Assembly: GCA_002399565.1 (NCBI GenBank)
Contig: DHDW01000006.1
Location: 30,422 to 38,825, forward strand
Direction of reading: 5' to 3'
From: Bacteroidales bacterium UBA4866
Lineage (GTDB): Bacteria; Bacteroidota; Bacteroidia; Bacteroidales; P3
Length of the DNA stretch: 8,404 bases
This document shows positions 1-8,363 of this stretch, piece by piece. The notes under the pieces were generated by a model. That model had not been told where the DNA came from. It saw nothing but the letters and a program-made list of their open reading frames with translations, and made no database searches. Within the stretch, counting starts at the first letter, position 1. Each line of letters begins with the position of its first letter. Position numbers and translations under genes: made by a program.

Positions 1-65
1 ACATCCTAACTAAGTTCCTTTTTGTATTCAAATCTCAACTAATATTAACCAAAATCAAAAATCGA

Positions 66-1697
66 ATGAAAAAGAAATCATTAGTTATTCTATTATTGAC
101 TGTAAGTTTAATAATAGTATGCAAACCTTCAAAATCACAAATTATCTCTCCATTTAATATTATTAGTGGAGACTATGAAATTGATGCCAGTGAGTCAGTA
201 GTTGATTACACTCAAAAGATTTTAAAATATAAGGATCGATATCATATAGCTCTAACTGAATTAGAAGGAAGAGACAGAAGTAGATTTTATTTAATTGAGC
301 AAGATAAATATTTACCTGTTTTTGCAGACATATCAGATAAATTAAGAGTAAAAGACTTCTCAATAATGGGCGATTCAATATATTTTTGTGGATATATGAA
401 TAAAGTAGATGAATATTTTAAAGGTTCTACTCAAGGATTTATAGCCTATGTAAGTATAGCAGATTTATTTGATAATTCTGGAAATATAAAATATAGCTAT
501 TCTCGTATACCTACTACAACTATTGTAAAGAAGATAAAGACATATCATAATAGTAGAGGAGAAAGAATGGCTGTTGGGTTAGGGGAACAATTATATTCTG
601 CACCGCCTTATGAGTGCCCTGTTGCTTATGATACCAATCGTATGAAAATATATCTCAATCCAGATCCTGATTGCTGGGTTTATCCAGATACAAATCAATA
701 TGATTGTTTTATTGGATATAAAATAATCGAGACAGTATTAAATCCTGCATTTCCTTATGTTAATCCGTTCAGTTTATATAGAAATAAATATTCTCAAGAT
801 AATGATACTCTTCCATACGAGTATGAAGAATTTCAGGATATAGCAATAACGAATAACTATATTTGTTTGGCCTCAACATATTTTTTTGATCCTTCTGCGA
901 CAGGACATATAACTCATAATAGAGATATTGTTTTAAGAAAGTTTGATAAGAATGATTTTAATAATCATGTATCTAATTCAATCATTTCTCCTATTTATGA
1001 TAACATCCATGGTAATTATGGTTTTTATTTGGAAGCATTAGACGGAGATAATGTTGCTGTTGCACATATTTCTTGCGAATATCCCTTAGGAAGCGAAACA
1101 AGAGCAATTGTTACAAAGGTTAATCTAAATGAAGAGCCATTTCAGTTTATTCATTCGTCATTGGTTGATGTTGACTTAGGTCAAATAAATATACAAGATA
1201 TTGAATATATCCCAGAGATAGATAATCTACTACTTTTAAAAGAAAAAAGTATTAATGGTATTAATAATATCTTATACTATGTAGATATGTATGAAAATAT
1301 TTATGGTAATACAATTTTTGGTAACTATACAGCAAATTATTTATATGTGCCACAAGAAATTTTCCCTTATCAAAGATGGAATAATATTTTAAGATACAAT
1401 AGAACCAATTTTGCTCTTATTGGAAATATTGGGACTAAATTAGGATTGTTGGATAATGAAACAAATAATTTCTCACTTAATCAATGCAGAAAATATGATA
1501 TAAAAACGATTCATCAAAGAGAAATAAATATTTTCACACAATTTGATAATTTGTATCAATGTTCCTTTGCTCTAATGTATCCTTATGCTCCAGGATTTTA
1601 CTATTATGGCAATACAACAATAATTCATAAAATGGATTTAATAGTACCAAGAGTAGAAGAAATAGAAGTTAAATGTTTAAAGAAATCAGATAATTAA
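66..1697 (+). CDS. Secreted protein of unknown function, 543 aa
   Basis: I do not recognise this family. The N-terminus is a signal peptide: MKKK followed by a hydrophobic run to about residue 18, with a likely signal peptidase I site after Ser-Lys-Ser at residues 22-24, just before Gln25. Cys19 is preceded by Ile-Ile-Val, which is a poor lipobox, so a lipoprotein is unlikely. The rest is rich in Tyr, Asn, Asp and Ile. It has many short alternating hydrophobic stretches (for example around 256-270, 325-340 and 385-410) that suggest an all-beta, possibly propeller-like fold, but this is inference from composition only. Cysteines cluster at 184, 203 and 214. Unlike the next gene product it has no T9SS sorting domain: the last residues are a charged tail ending KKSDN. 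The stop lies 16 bp before the next start codon, so the two genes are probably co-transcribed. The ATG was chosen because the signal peptide follows it directly. Confidence 0.85.
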   Translation: MKKKSLVILLLTVSLIIVCKPSKSQIISPFNIISGDYEIDASESVVDYTQKILKYKDRYHIALTELEGRDRSRFYLIEQDKYLPVFADISDKLRVKDFSIMGDSIYFCGYMNKVDEYFKGSTQGFIAYVSIADLFDNSGNIKYSYSRIPTTTIVKKIKTYHNSRGERMAVGLGEQLYSAPPYECPVAYDTNRMKIYLNPDPDCWVYPDTNQYDCFIGYKIIETVLNPAFPYVNPFSLYRNKYSQDNDTLPYEYEEFQDIAITNNYICLASTYFFDPSATGHITHNRDIVLRKFDKNDFNNHVSNSIISPIYDNIHGNYGFYLEALDGDNVAVAHISCEYPLGSETRAIVTKVNLNEEPFQFIHSSLVDVDLGQINIQDIEYIPEIDNLLLLKEKSINGINNILYYVDMYENIYGNTIFGNYTANYLYVPQEIFPYQRWNNILRYNRTNFALIGNIGTKLGLLDNETNNFSLNQCRKYDIKTIHQREINIFTQFDNLYQCSFALMYPYAPGFYYYGNTTIIHKMDLIVPRVEEIEVKCLKKSDN

Positions 1698-1713
1698 AGA
1701 ATAAATAAGAGAT

Positions 1714-2772
1714 ATGAAAAAGTTAATCTTGACAATAGTTTTAGTTTTTGCTTTATTGAAAGTAAATGCACAAACACAATATGATACAATGGTTTATCAT
1801 CCTTATGATATAAGTGAATGTCCAATGGGTTTGAGTTTAGCATCTCATGTATGGAAAGCATTCACTTGTGATAGTTGCGCTCTTATAATGACATATATTC
1901 CAGGAACAACAATTCCATGCAGGTTGAATGGTCCAGTTACAGGGAGCAATCAATATGGAGTGCAGGCAGTTGCACAACCTTATCATTTTGATTCAACTGT
2001 TACGGTAATTGGAATAGCAGTAAGGTTTACAGGAACAATGAATGCTTCTCTTTATGGGAGTTTGTTTCTTAGAATAATGGATTTGGGGTTTAATGACTTA
2101 GGACAAGCGGCATTACATACATGGGGGAATAATATTGATTCAAATGGATATCGAAGATATTGGTTTGGAACGAATATTAATGTCAATGATTTTTATCTGT
2201 CTGCAGATCTTCCTTCAACGCAAGCAGATTTTTCTATTGTTTACCCTTGTACTTGGAGTTTATATGATTCTACAGGTTGTTTGGAACACGAACTTACATC
2301 AAGAGGATTACCTTATGATACAATTTTTGTAGGGATAGACTATCATAATCCAGACCCTTGGGCAACAGTAACAGATACATTAATTGCTTGTAGGTTTGAA
2401 GAAAGCCCCTGGTTAAAGAAAGATGATAAATGGATACGTTTTGCTGATGATTCTGTTTATTACATATTCCAAAAGACCTATATAGAGTTTCTTCCAATCC
2501 TTAAAGTCCAAAGGCTGAGTTTACCAGAAGAAATAAGTAATGATAATACAATAAAGCTTTATCCAAATCCAGCTGAAAATACTTTAAATATAGAAAGTCA
2601 AGATATAATAAAAGAAATAGAGTTTTACGATGCTTTAGGAAAGAAAGCAAAGGCAATAACCCTAAACAAAAAAGAAGCGATAATAGATATAAGTTCTCTC
2701 GCTAAGGGTAATTATGTTGTAAACTTAATAACCGACAAAGGAAAGATAAAAAAGAAATTGGTTATTAGATAG
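1714..2772 (+). CDS. Exported protein with T9SS type A C-terminal sorting domain
   Basis: This 352-residue protein starts with a clear signal peptide and a likely cleavage after Val-Asn-Ala at residues 17-19, before Gln20, which is a typical Bacteroidota arrangement. The last 73 residues, from about Ile280, form a type IX secretion C-terminal sorting domain. It shows the YPNPAENTLNI opening motif, a central FYDALGK segment, an IDISSLAKGNYVV segment and a basic end (KIKKKLVIR). Such domains carry proteins across the outer membrane through the Por/Spr machinery and are normally removed, with the protein released or anchored to surface lipopolysaccharide. The body (20-279) has no domain I can name. 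It is beta-rich, with cysteines at 36, 52, 55 and 69, including a C-x-x-C at 52-55. It follows the upstream secreted protein by 16 bp and probably shares its transcript. Substrate or partner is unknown. Confidence 0.92.
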   Translation: MKKLILTIVLVFALLKVNAQTQYDTMVYHPYDISECPMGLSLASHVWKAFTCDSCALIMTYIPGTTIPCRLNGPVTGSNQYGVQAVAQPYHFDSTVTVIGIAVRFTGTMNASLYGSLFLRIMDLGFNDLGQAALHTWGNNIDSNGYRRYWFGTNINVNDFYLSADLPSTQADFSIVYPCTWSLYDSTGCLEHELTSRGLPYDTIFVGIDYHNPDPWATVTDTLIACRFEESPWLKKDDKWIRFADDSVYYIFQKTYIEFLPILKVQRLSLPEEISNDNTIKLYPNPAENTLNIESQDIIKEIEFYDALGKKAKAITLNKKEAIIDISSLAKGNYVVNLITDKGKIKKKLVIR

Positions 2773-2969
2773 AGTTTTTGTATTTGCTTTTGATTGATTT
2801 TGTTTTTAAAAGGCTTTGAAGTAAAATAATTATTGAAAATATTATTGTTAGGAAATAAAAGTTTAGTATAGTTCGTTATTGTTAGATAATTTATAGATAA
2901 ATAGATTTACTTTTCTATTGTGCTTTTGTGCTTAATGGAAATTAATATAATTAATAACTTAAAAAATAA
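2773..2969. other. AT-rich intergenic region before the DoxX gene
   Basis: This gap separates the exported-protein pair from the DoxX gene. It is very AT-rich. It holds a 10-bp direct repeat TTATTGTTAG at 2842-2851 and 2876-2885 (34-bp period) and a short palindrome AATAATTATT at 2825-2834, both of which could be chance at this composition. I found no hairpin plus T-run good enough to call a terminator for the upstream genes, and no good match to TAnnTTTG for a DoxX promoter. Confidence 0.4.
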
Positions 2970-3407
2970 ATGAATATGAAATTTATTAAAGCCTTAATTG
3001 GCAACATATCTGACGATAATAAAATTGGTATCGGTCTTTTATTATTTAGAGTTTTCATTAGTGTGTTGATGTTAACTCATGGTTTTGCAAAGCTAAATAG
3101 TTTTGAAACTCTTTCTTCTCAATTCCCCGATATATTGGGAATAGGGGGTAAGTGGAATTTAATTTTGCTTATTATGGCAGAGTTTGGTTGTTCTATACTA
3201 ATTATTTTAGGACTCTTCACTCGTCTTTCTTCAATTCCTGTAATATTTTCTATGATAATTGCAGCCTTTATTGCTCATGCAAATGATCCTTTTGCTGTAA
3301 AGGAAATGGCTGTTTTGTATCTTGGATTGTTTACATTTATTCTTTATATGGGTGCTGGAAAGTTCTCAATTGATTATTTGATTTCAAAAAAAGCAAAAAG
3401 AGATTAA
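2970..3407 (+). CDS. DoxX family inner-membrane protein
   Basis: This 145-residue protein has the usual length and four-helix layout of the DoxX family, with predicted membrane segments near residues 20-40, 62-82, 88-103 and 112-130. Family hallmarks are visible: His37-Gly38 followed by Lys41 at the end of helix 1, Glu71 in helix 2, a G-x-F-T-R turn at 81-85, His103 with Asp106-Pro107, Glu112 leading helix 4, and the closing G-x-G-K-F-S-I-D segment at 128-135. The biochemical role is unsettled for most bacterial members. They are integral membrane proteins linked variously to redox or thiol stress, and only the family is asserted here. Two in-frame ATGs (2970 and 2976) are equally plausible starts. 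Neighbours on both sides have separate spacing (197 bp upstream, 89 bp downstream), so it may be monocistronic. Confidence 0.92.
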   Translation: MNMKFIKALIGNISDDNKIGIGLLLFRVFISVLMLTHGFAKLNSFETLSSQFPDILGIGGKWNLILLIMAEFGCSILIILGLFTRLSSIPVIFSMIIAAFIAHANDPFAVKEMAVLYLGLFTFILYMGAGKFSIDYLISKKAKRD

Positions 3408-3447
3408 ATTTTAGGGAAAAACAAAGCCGTTCTATTTTCTTATTTTG

Positions 3448-3455
3448 TATCTTTG
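3448..3455 (+). promoter_or_regulatory. Bacteroidota -7 promoter element for the PepSY-like lipoprotein gene
   Basis: TATCTTTG is an exact match to the TAnnTTTG consensus of the Bacteroidota housekeeping sigma factor, and the following C is common in such promoters. It lies 41 bp before the lipoprotein start, giving a leader of roughly 35 nt. No TTTG is seen at the expected -33 position 19-21 bp upstream, so the call rests on the -7 box and its placement. Confidence 0.6.
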
Positions 3456-3496
3456 CCAATCGTAAAGAGTTTTTTAACAAAATAAATACTTATAAA

Positions 3497-3949
3497 ATGA
3501 AAAAGATTTTTCTATTAGTTTTGTGTTCAGCAGTGCTTTTTTCTTGCGCTACTAAGAAAGGAAATAAATTGGTTAATGAACGTGATGTTCCTGAACGTTA
3601 TGTAAATGATTTAAAGAAACAAAGACCTAACATTGAAAAGAGAACTTGGGAAATGGTGGATTCAAATTCTTACAATGCCAATTTTGTTGATAATGGCAAT
3701 CAAATGAGAGTTAAATACACAAAGTCAAGTACTGAAACTTGTTGGATTGTTCCTGCTGAATATGTGCCTACTCAAATTACTGAATACATAAATACTAATT
3801 ATCCTAATTCAAAAATAAGTGAGGTTTCAATTGTTGACTCAAGAAATGTAAAAACTTACAATGCTTCAATCATCACCAAAAAGAAAGAAATAAAGAATTT
3901 GGAATTTGATTTAAATGGAGCTTTTAAGTCAGAAAGAATTTCTAAATAA
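3497..3949 (+). CDS. Small lipoprotein with a PepSY-like domain
   Basis: This 150-residue protein carries a lipoprotein signal peptide: MKK, a hydrophobic core, then the lipobox Leu-Phe-Ser-Cys with the lipid-attachment cysteine at residue 17. The remaining 130 or so residues follow the pattern of the small Bacteroidota PepSY-like / beta-lactamase-inhibitor-like proteins. The opening VPERYVNDL at 31-39 and a Pro-x-x-x-x-x-x-W stretch ending at Trp51 lead into beta-strand residues YNANF (59-63) and a Val-Lys-Tyr strand (72-74). A second half begins VPTQITEYINTNYPNSKISEV (90-110) and ends in another strand pair. This could be two degenerate half-repeats. The assignment comes from pattern recognition, not a search. 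The function of these periplasmic proteins is mostly unknown. It has its own -7 element upstream, and its 3' end overlaps the convergent amidohydrolase gene by 8 bp. Confidence 0.82.
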   Translation: MKKIFLLVLCSAVLFSCATKKGNKLVNERDVPERYVNDLKKQRPNIEKRTWEMVDSNSYNANFVDNGNQMRVKYTKSSTETCWIVPAEYVPTQITEYINTNYPNSKISEVSIVDSRNVKTYNASIITKKKEIKNLEFDLNGAFKSERISK

Positions 3950-4721
3950 GAGAAATTTTATCCCAATCTTTAGCAACTGGGAATGAGTTTCTAAAAGAAT
4001 AAAGAAGATTTCTGTCTATTGTATAATAGGCAATTTCTTCTTTTTTTTGTTCTGTTTCAACAAGTTTTTCACCTTTATAGTTTAGTATTGTTGAGCTTCC
4101 AAAGTATTCAATATTGAAGAAATCAATACCAACCCTGTTCACTGCAATAACATAAGAAACGTTTTCAATTGCTCTTGCAACATAAAGTGAAGTCCAAGCA
4201 TGATTTCTTGCTGAGTCCCAAGAAGCACAGAAAATGGCAATATCATAATCATATTCTCCATTATTGTAAGCATTTCTGCACCAAGCAGGGAAACGAATAT
4301 CGTAGCAAGTAAATAGTGCAATCTTCCAGCCCTTATAGTTAACTATCTTTTTTTCATCTCCTGGAGTAATTATTCTTGGCTCTTTGCTTAAGCAAAACAA
4401 ATGTTTCTTGTCGTAATATTCAAACTCTCCATTTGGAAAGACAAAGAAATGCCTATTCACAAATTTATTGTCTTCTTCAATAAGAAGTGTGCCTGCAATA
4501 GCTATGCCTTTTTCAATTGCTTTAGTCTTCATCCAATTAAGGCTTTTGCCTTGCATTGTTTCGGCATGCGTTGTGTCAATTTTAAATCCTGTTGTAAACA
4601 TTTCAGGAAAAACTAATAGTTCCGTGTCTTTATCTAAATTTTCAAGAAAGGAATCGTACCTTTTTAAATTTGAGTCTGCTTGGTTGTCAACCGTATTGGC
4701 TTGAAATATTGCTATTTTCAT
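3942..4721 (-). CDS. Nitrilase-superfamily amidohydrolase, omega-amidase (YafV)-like
   Basis: This cytosolic carbon-nitrogen hydrolase has 259 residues, the normal size for the branch that includes E. coli YafV and omega-amidases. The Glu-Lys-Cys catalytic triad is visible: Glu40 in LLVFPEMFTTGF, Lys105 in YYDKKHLF and Cys139 in LFTCYDIRFP. The Asp-Ile-Arg-Phe-Pro after the cysteine, the W-x-x-x-L-x-x-A-R-A-I-E-N segment (176-187) and the N-R-V-G motif (195-198) are also typical. The family's known activity is hydrolysis of alpha-keto acid omega-amides such as 2-oxoglutaramate and 2-oxosuccinamate, in the methionine-salvage and glutamine-transamination context. The exact substrate here is inferred. 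It lacks a signal peptide. A strong promoter lies just upstream, so it can be expressed independently of the LRR and ribF genes on the same strand. Its 3' end overlaps the convergent lipoprotein gene. Confidence 0.93.
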   Translation of the reverse strand: MKIAIFQANTVDNQADSNLKRYDSFLENLDKDTELLVFPEMFTTGFKIDTTHAETMQGKSLNWMKTKAIEKGIAIAGTLLIEEDNKFVNRHFFVFPNGEFEYYDKKHLFCLSKEPRIITPGDEKKIVNYKGWKIALFTCYDIRFPAWCRNAYNNGEYDYDIAIFCASWDSARNHAWTSLYVARAIENVSYVIAVNRVGIDFFNIEYFGSSTILNYKGEKLVETEQKKEEIAYYTIDRNLLYSFRNSFPVAKDWDKISLI

Positions 4722-4747
4722 GTTTATTAAAAGTTGTTTTCAGGATG

Positions 4748-4779
4748 CAAAGTTAGGAATATTTAAAATACGTGCCAAA
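4748..4779 (-). promoter_or_regulatory. Bacteroidota-type promoter for the amidohydrolase gene
   Basis: Read on the minus strand, TTTG (4779-4776) is followed after 20 bp by TAACTTTG (4755-4748), an exact match to both the -33 and -7 consensus elements with the preferred spacing. Transcription would start near 4742, leaving a leader of about 20 nt before the ATG at 4721. The whole element sits in the 68-bp gap after the LRR gene, so the amidohydrolase has its own transcription start. This is the best promoter match in the window. Confidence 0.8.
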
Positions 4780-4789
4780 TTAACGTGCT

Positions 4790-5290
4790 TTATCTATTGC
4801 AGTTGCAAGGGTAGGCAAGCCTAATGTGAGTTTGAGGGAAGATTTCTTTGATATTTTTTTGTTCTTCTTTATTCATTTGAATGGCTCTAAGGTCTAAATA
4901 TTTTAGTTTTGAGCTCATATTCATAAATTCCATATCAAAATCTCTAATCCTGTTGTCCCACAATATTAATGTATCCAAGTTTAAAACACTTAATTCTTTT
5001 GGTAATGATTCAATGTTGTTGGATGCAAGGTCTAAATAGTGAAGTTTTTTTAAGTCGGCAATTTCTTTAGGAACATCTTTAATCCTATTTCTTTTCAAAA
5101 TGAGTTTTTCTATATTCTTAAACTCAAGAATTTTTATTGGAATCTCTTTAAGTTTCTTTTTTTCTAAGTCTAAGGTAATAACTTTGGTTGGATAGGCAAG
5201 TGCTGAATCCAAATTATTGAAATATCCATTTGTTTGTCCTTGACAGAAGCAGCTAAAAGCAAGAAACAAAATAATTATTAGCTTATTCAT
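4790..5290 (-). CDS. Small exported leucine-rich-repeat protein
   Basis: Starting from the ATG at 5290 the product is 166 residues: a signal peptide (MNKLIIILFLAFS), a short spacer, then about five LRR units. These begin near residues 37, 60, 83, 105 and 129, with the repeating L-x-x-L-x-L-x-x-N-x-I-x-x-(L/V/I)-P pattern clearest in LHYLDLASNNIESLPKEL. The period is 22-24 residues. The mature protein ends in Cys-Asn-Cys-Asn-Arg. Cys14 and Cys16 in the signal region do not form a standard lipobox, so I favour signal peptidase I cleavage near the Gly-Gln at 18-19, leaving it periplasmic or exported. LRRs generally serve as binding scaffolds and the ligand is unknown. An in-frame ATG at 5329 would add 13 residues that bury the signal peptide, so it was rejected. 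The chosen start overlaps the ribF stop by 8 bp (ATGAATAA), which suggests translational coupling. Confidence 0.88.
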   Translation of the reverse strand: MNKLIIILFLAFSCFCQGQTNGYFNNLDSALAYPTKVITLDLEKKKLKEIPIKILEFKNIEKLILKRNRIKDVPKEIADLKKLHYLDLASNNIESLPKELSVLNLDTLILWDNRIRDFDMEFMNMSSKLKYLDLRAIQMNKEEQKNIKEIFPQTHIRLAYPCNCNR

Positions 5291-6236
5291 TTGTTTTGAA
5301 ATAGAGTTTTGCCTTTTCAACATCTTCATTGATTTTGGCTTTTAGAGAGTCTAAATCATCAAACTTTATCTCTTCTCTAATAAAATCCTTAAGCCTTAAT
5401 TTTATTTTCTTCCCATAAAGATCTCCATAAAACTCAAAAATATTTACTTCCACACTCGGAGCAATTTCTTCTAAAGCTATATCTTTATTAATAGTTGGGC
5501 GAACGCCAATACTTACAACTCCTTGATATTTTTTCTCATCAACTTCAACTTCGGTAATATAAACTCCATATAGAGGAAGTAATTTATGACGGTCAATTTT
5601 TATGTTCGCTGTTGGATAGCCTATTTTTGTTCCTATCTTATTCCCATGTTCAACTTCACCGCTTATTAAGTAATCTTCATTAAGCATTGCATTTGCCAAC
5701 TTAATATTTCCATTAGCTAAAGCCTTACGTATTTGAGTAGAACTTACTTCAATATCATCATAAAATACACAATTCTTGCTTCTTTCTAAAATAAGTCCTT
5801 TTTCTTTTGAGGCAATAACTAATATGTCAAAATCTTGAGAAGATTTGTTCCCAAAATGGTTATCGTAGCCTGAAAGTAAATATTGTGGATTGTATTTCTT
5901 TAGAAGTAAATCAATAAATTCTTCTGCCTTGATTTGAGCAAATTCTTTGGTAAAATGTATTGTTATAATGTCATTTATTCCTAATGTTTGGAGCTTTGAA
6001 AATCTTTCTTCATTTGTTTGCAGAAGACTAATCTTACTTAAGTTTTTTGGTTTTAGAGCAAGTTGAGGATGGTTATCAAAGGTTATGATAATGGGATTAG
6101 TATGAAGTTCTTTAGCTTTTTCTTTTAAGTCGGAAATCAAGCTTTGATGTCCAATATGAACACCATCAAACATTCCAATTGTTATAACTGGACGATTCCT
6201 TTGCTCAAATTCTTTTTCAAAAGGTATTATATTCAA
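5283..6236 (-). CDS. ribF: Bifunctional riboflavin kinase / FAD synthetase
   Basis: RibF phosphorylates riboflavin to FMN and then adenylylates FMN to FAD in the cytosol. At 317 residues it has normal length. The N-terminal FAD synthetase (nucleotidyltransferase) domain shows VITIGMFDGVHIGH at 17-30 with the His-x-Gly-His nucleotide-binding motif, the G-Y-D-N-H-F-G loop at 123-129, and SSTQIRKAL at 165-173. The C-terminal riboflavin kinase domain shows GTKIGYPTANI at 202-212 (the usual G-x-P-T-A-N signature), LYGVY at 222-226, GVVSIGVRPTI at 239-249 and VEVNIFEFYGDLYGKKIKL at 262-280. The reading frame begins with TTG. No ATG lies between this codon and the in-frame stop at 6275-6273, and the next ATG (Met22) would cut into the first core motif, so TTG is the best start. 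The LRR gene overlaps its stop by 8 bp. Confidence 0.97.
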   Translation of the reverse strand: MNIIPFEKEFEQRNRPVITIGMFDGVHIGHQSLISDLKEKAKELHTNPIIITFDNHPQLALKPKNLSKISLLQTNEERFSKLQTLGINDIITIHFTKEFAQIKAEEFIDLLLKKYNPQYLLSGYDNHFGNKSSQDFDILVIASKEKGLILERSKNCVFYDDIEVSSTQIRKALANGNIKLANAMLNEDYLISGEVEHGNKIGTKIGYPTANIKIDRHKLLPLYGVYITEVEVDEKKYQGVVSIGVRPTINKDIALEEIAPSVEVNIFEFYGDLYGKKIKLRLKDFIREEIKFDDLDSLKAKINEDVEKAKLYFKTNE

Positions 6237-6264
6237 TTTTCTTTGTGTTTTTTGTTTCGGCTTG

Positions 6265-6272
6265 CAAAAATA
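6265..6272 (-). promoter_or_regulatory. Bacteroidota -7 promoter element for ribF
   Basis: On the minus strand this reads TATTTTTG followed by C, an exact TAnnTTTG match placed 28 bp before the TTG start of ribF. The -33 position holds only a weak match. It probably drives ribF and the overlapping LRR gene. Confidence 0.55.
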
Positions 6273-6471
6273 CTAAAAATACTCTGTGGTTATAATTTTA
6301 GAATGTTTTTTTGCTGTTTGTCAATTATAACGTCATCTGATGATAAATAATTATTTGGATAGTGTAAATCTTAATTGACTCCTTTGATCTTATTTTCTTT
6401 TGTTTTAATGTTTTATATTAGTAAGAGGAGGATGATTTTAGAGTAAATGCAGACTTTATTTTCTTAAAAGT

Positions 6472-6503
6472 TTTTAGTTTCTCAAAGAAATGATGTAAAT
6501 TCG
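6472..6503 (+). promoter_or_regulatory. Probable promoter of atpD-atpC
   Basis: TAAATTCG at 6496-6503 matches the TAnnTTTG -7 consensus at seven of eight positions and is followed by C. A TTTT at 6472-6475 lies 20 bp upstream, where the -33 TTTG is expected. Transcription would begin near 6508, giving a leader of about 36 nt before the atpD ATG. Confidence 0.45.
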
Positions 6504-6540
6504 CAGGTTGAAAAAAGATACATTTGATTTTAATATATGA

Positions 6541-8058
<1,518 letters not shown>

Positions 8059-8065
8059 TTTGCCT

Positions 8066-8299
8066 ATGAAAGTTAAGATAATTTCCCCCGAAAAAGTGGT
8101 GTATGAAGGAGAAACCTCTCTAATGCAAATTCCAGGAATTGATGGGTCGTTTGAGATATTGAATAATCATGCTCCAATTATTTCTGTCTTGGGAAAAGGC
8201 AATATTAGAGTTGTTACAAAAGAAAAGGAATTATTATTCCCAATAAACAGTGGGGTTTTGGAATGCTCCAGCAATAACATACAAATTTTAGTTCAATAG
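8066..8299 (+). CDS. atpC: ATP synthase F1 subunit epsilon, short form
   Basis: The product is 77 residues and corresponds to the N-terminal beta-sandwich domain of the epsilon subunit, which binds gamma and the c-ring in the central stalk. Typical segments are visible: the opening KVKIISPEKVVYEGE, the IPGIDGSFEILNNHAPIISVLGKG block at 22-45, and INSGVLECSSNNIQILVQ at the end. The C-terminal two-helix domain of the roughly 135-residue E. coli-type subunit is absent, because the stop comes right after the sandwich. The frame is open upstream to an ATG at 8036, but that lies inside atpD and adds residues not seen in the family. The ATG at 8066 is preceded by an AAGAG at 8051-8055 that could serve as a ribosome binding site. 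A strong terminator begins 24 bp after the stop. Confidence 0.95.
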   Translation: MKVKIISPEKVVYEGETSLMQIPGIDGSFEILNNHAPIISVLGKGNIRVVTKEKELLFPINSGVLECSSNNIQILVQ

Positions 8300-8323
8300 T
8301 CAATAACTTCTATTTTTACATAG

Positions 8324-8363
8324 TACCTAATTTAAATCTAATGTTTAAATTAGGTATTTTTTT
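8324..8363 (+). terminator. Rho-independent terminator after atpC
   Basis: A perfect 13-bp stem, TACCTAATTTAAA (8324-8336) with TTTAAATTAGGTA (8344-8356), encloses a 7-nt loop and is followed directly by seven T residues at 8357-8363. Its position 24 bp after the atpC stop indicates that the atpD-atpC transcript ends here. Confidence 0.9.

Noticed and set aside
120..122. Cys19 of the 543-residue protein as a lipoprotein attachment site
   Set aside because: The preceding residues Ile-Ile-Val do not fit a lipobox, and a better signal peptidase I site (Ser-Lys-Ser before Gln) follows.
2842..2885. 10-bp direct repeat TTATTGTTAG with 34-bp period
   Set aside because: There are only two copies in a very AT-rich gap, with no third copy or matching spacers, so neither a CRISPR nor an iteron array is supported.
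4139..4704. Open frames on the other strand and in other frames within the amidohydrolase gene
   Set aside because: They lie wholly inside a gene with an intact catalytic triad, and their translations are Cys/Phe/Leu-rich with no recognisable domain, as expected of shadows.
5291..5329. Upstream in-frame ATG for the LRR gene at 5329
   Set aside because: It would place 13 polar and basic residues before an otherwise standard signal peptide and enlarge the overlap with ribF; the ATG at 5290 gives a normal exported protein.
6144..6350. A 68-residue plus-strand frame across the ribF start
   Set aside because: It overlaps the conserved ribF N-terminus antisense, covers the ribF promoter, and its translation has no domain or signal I recognise.
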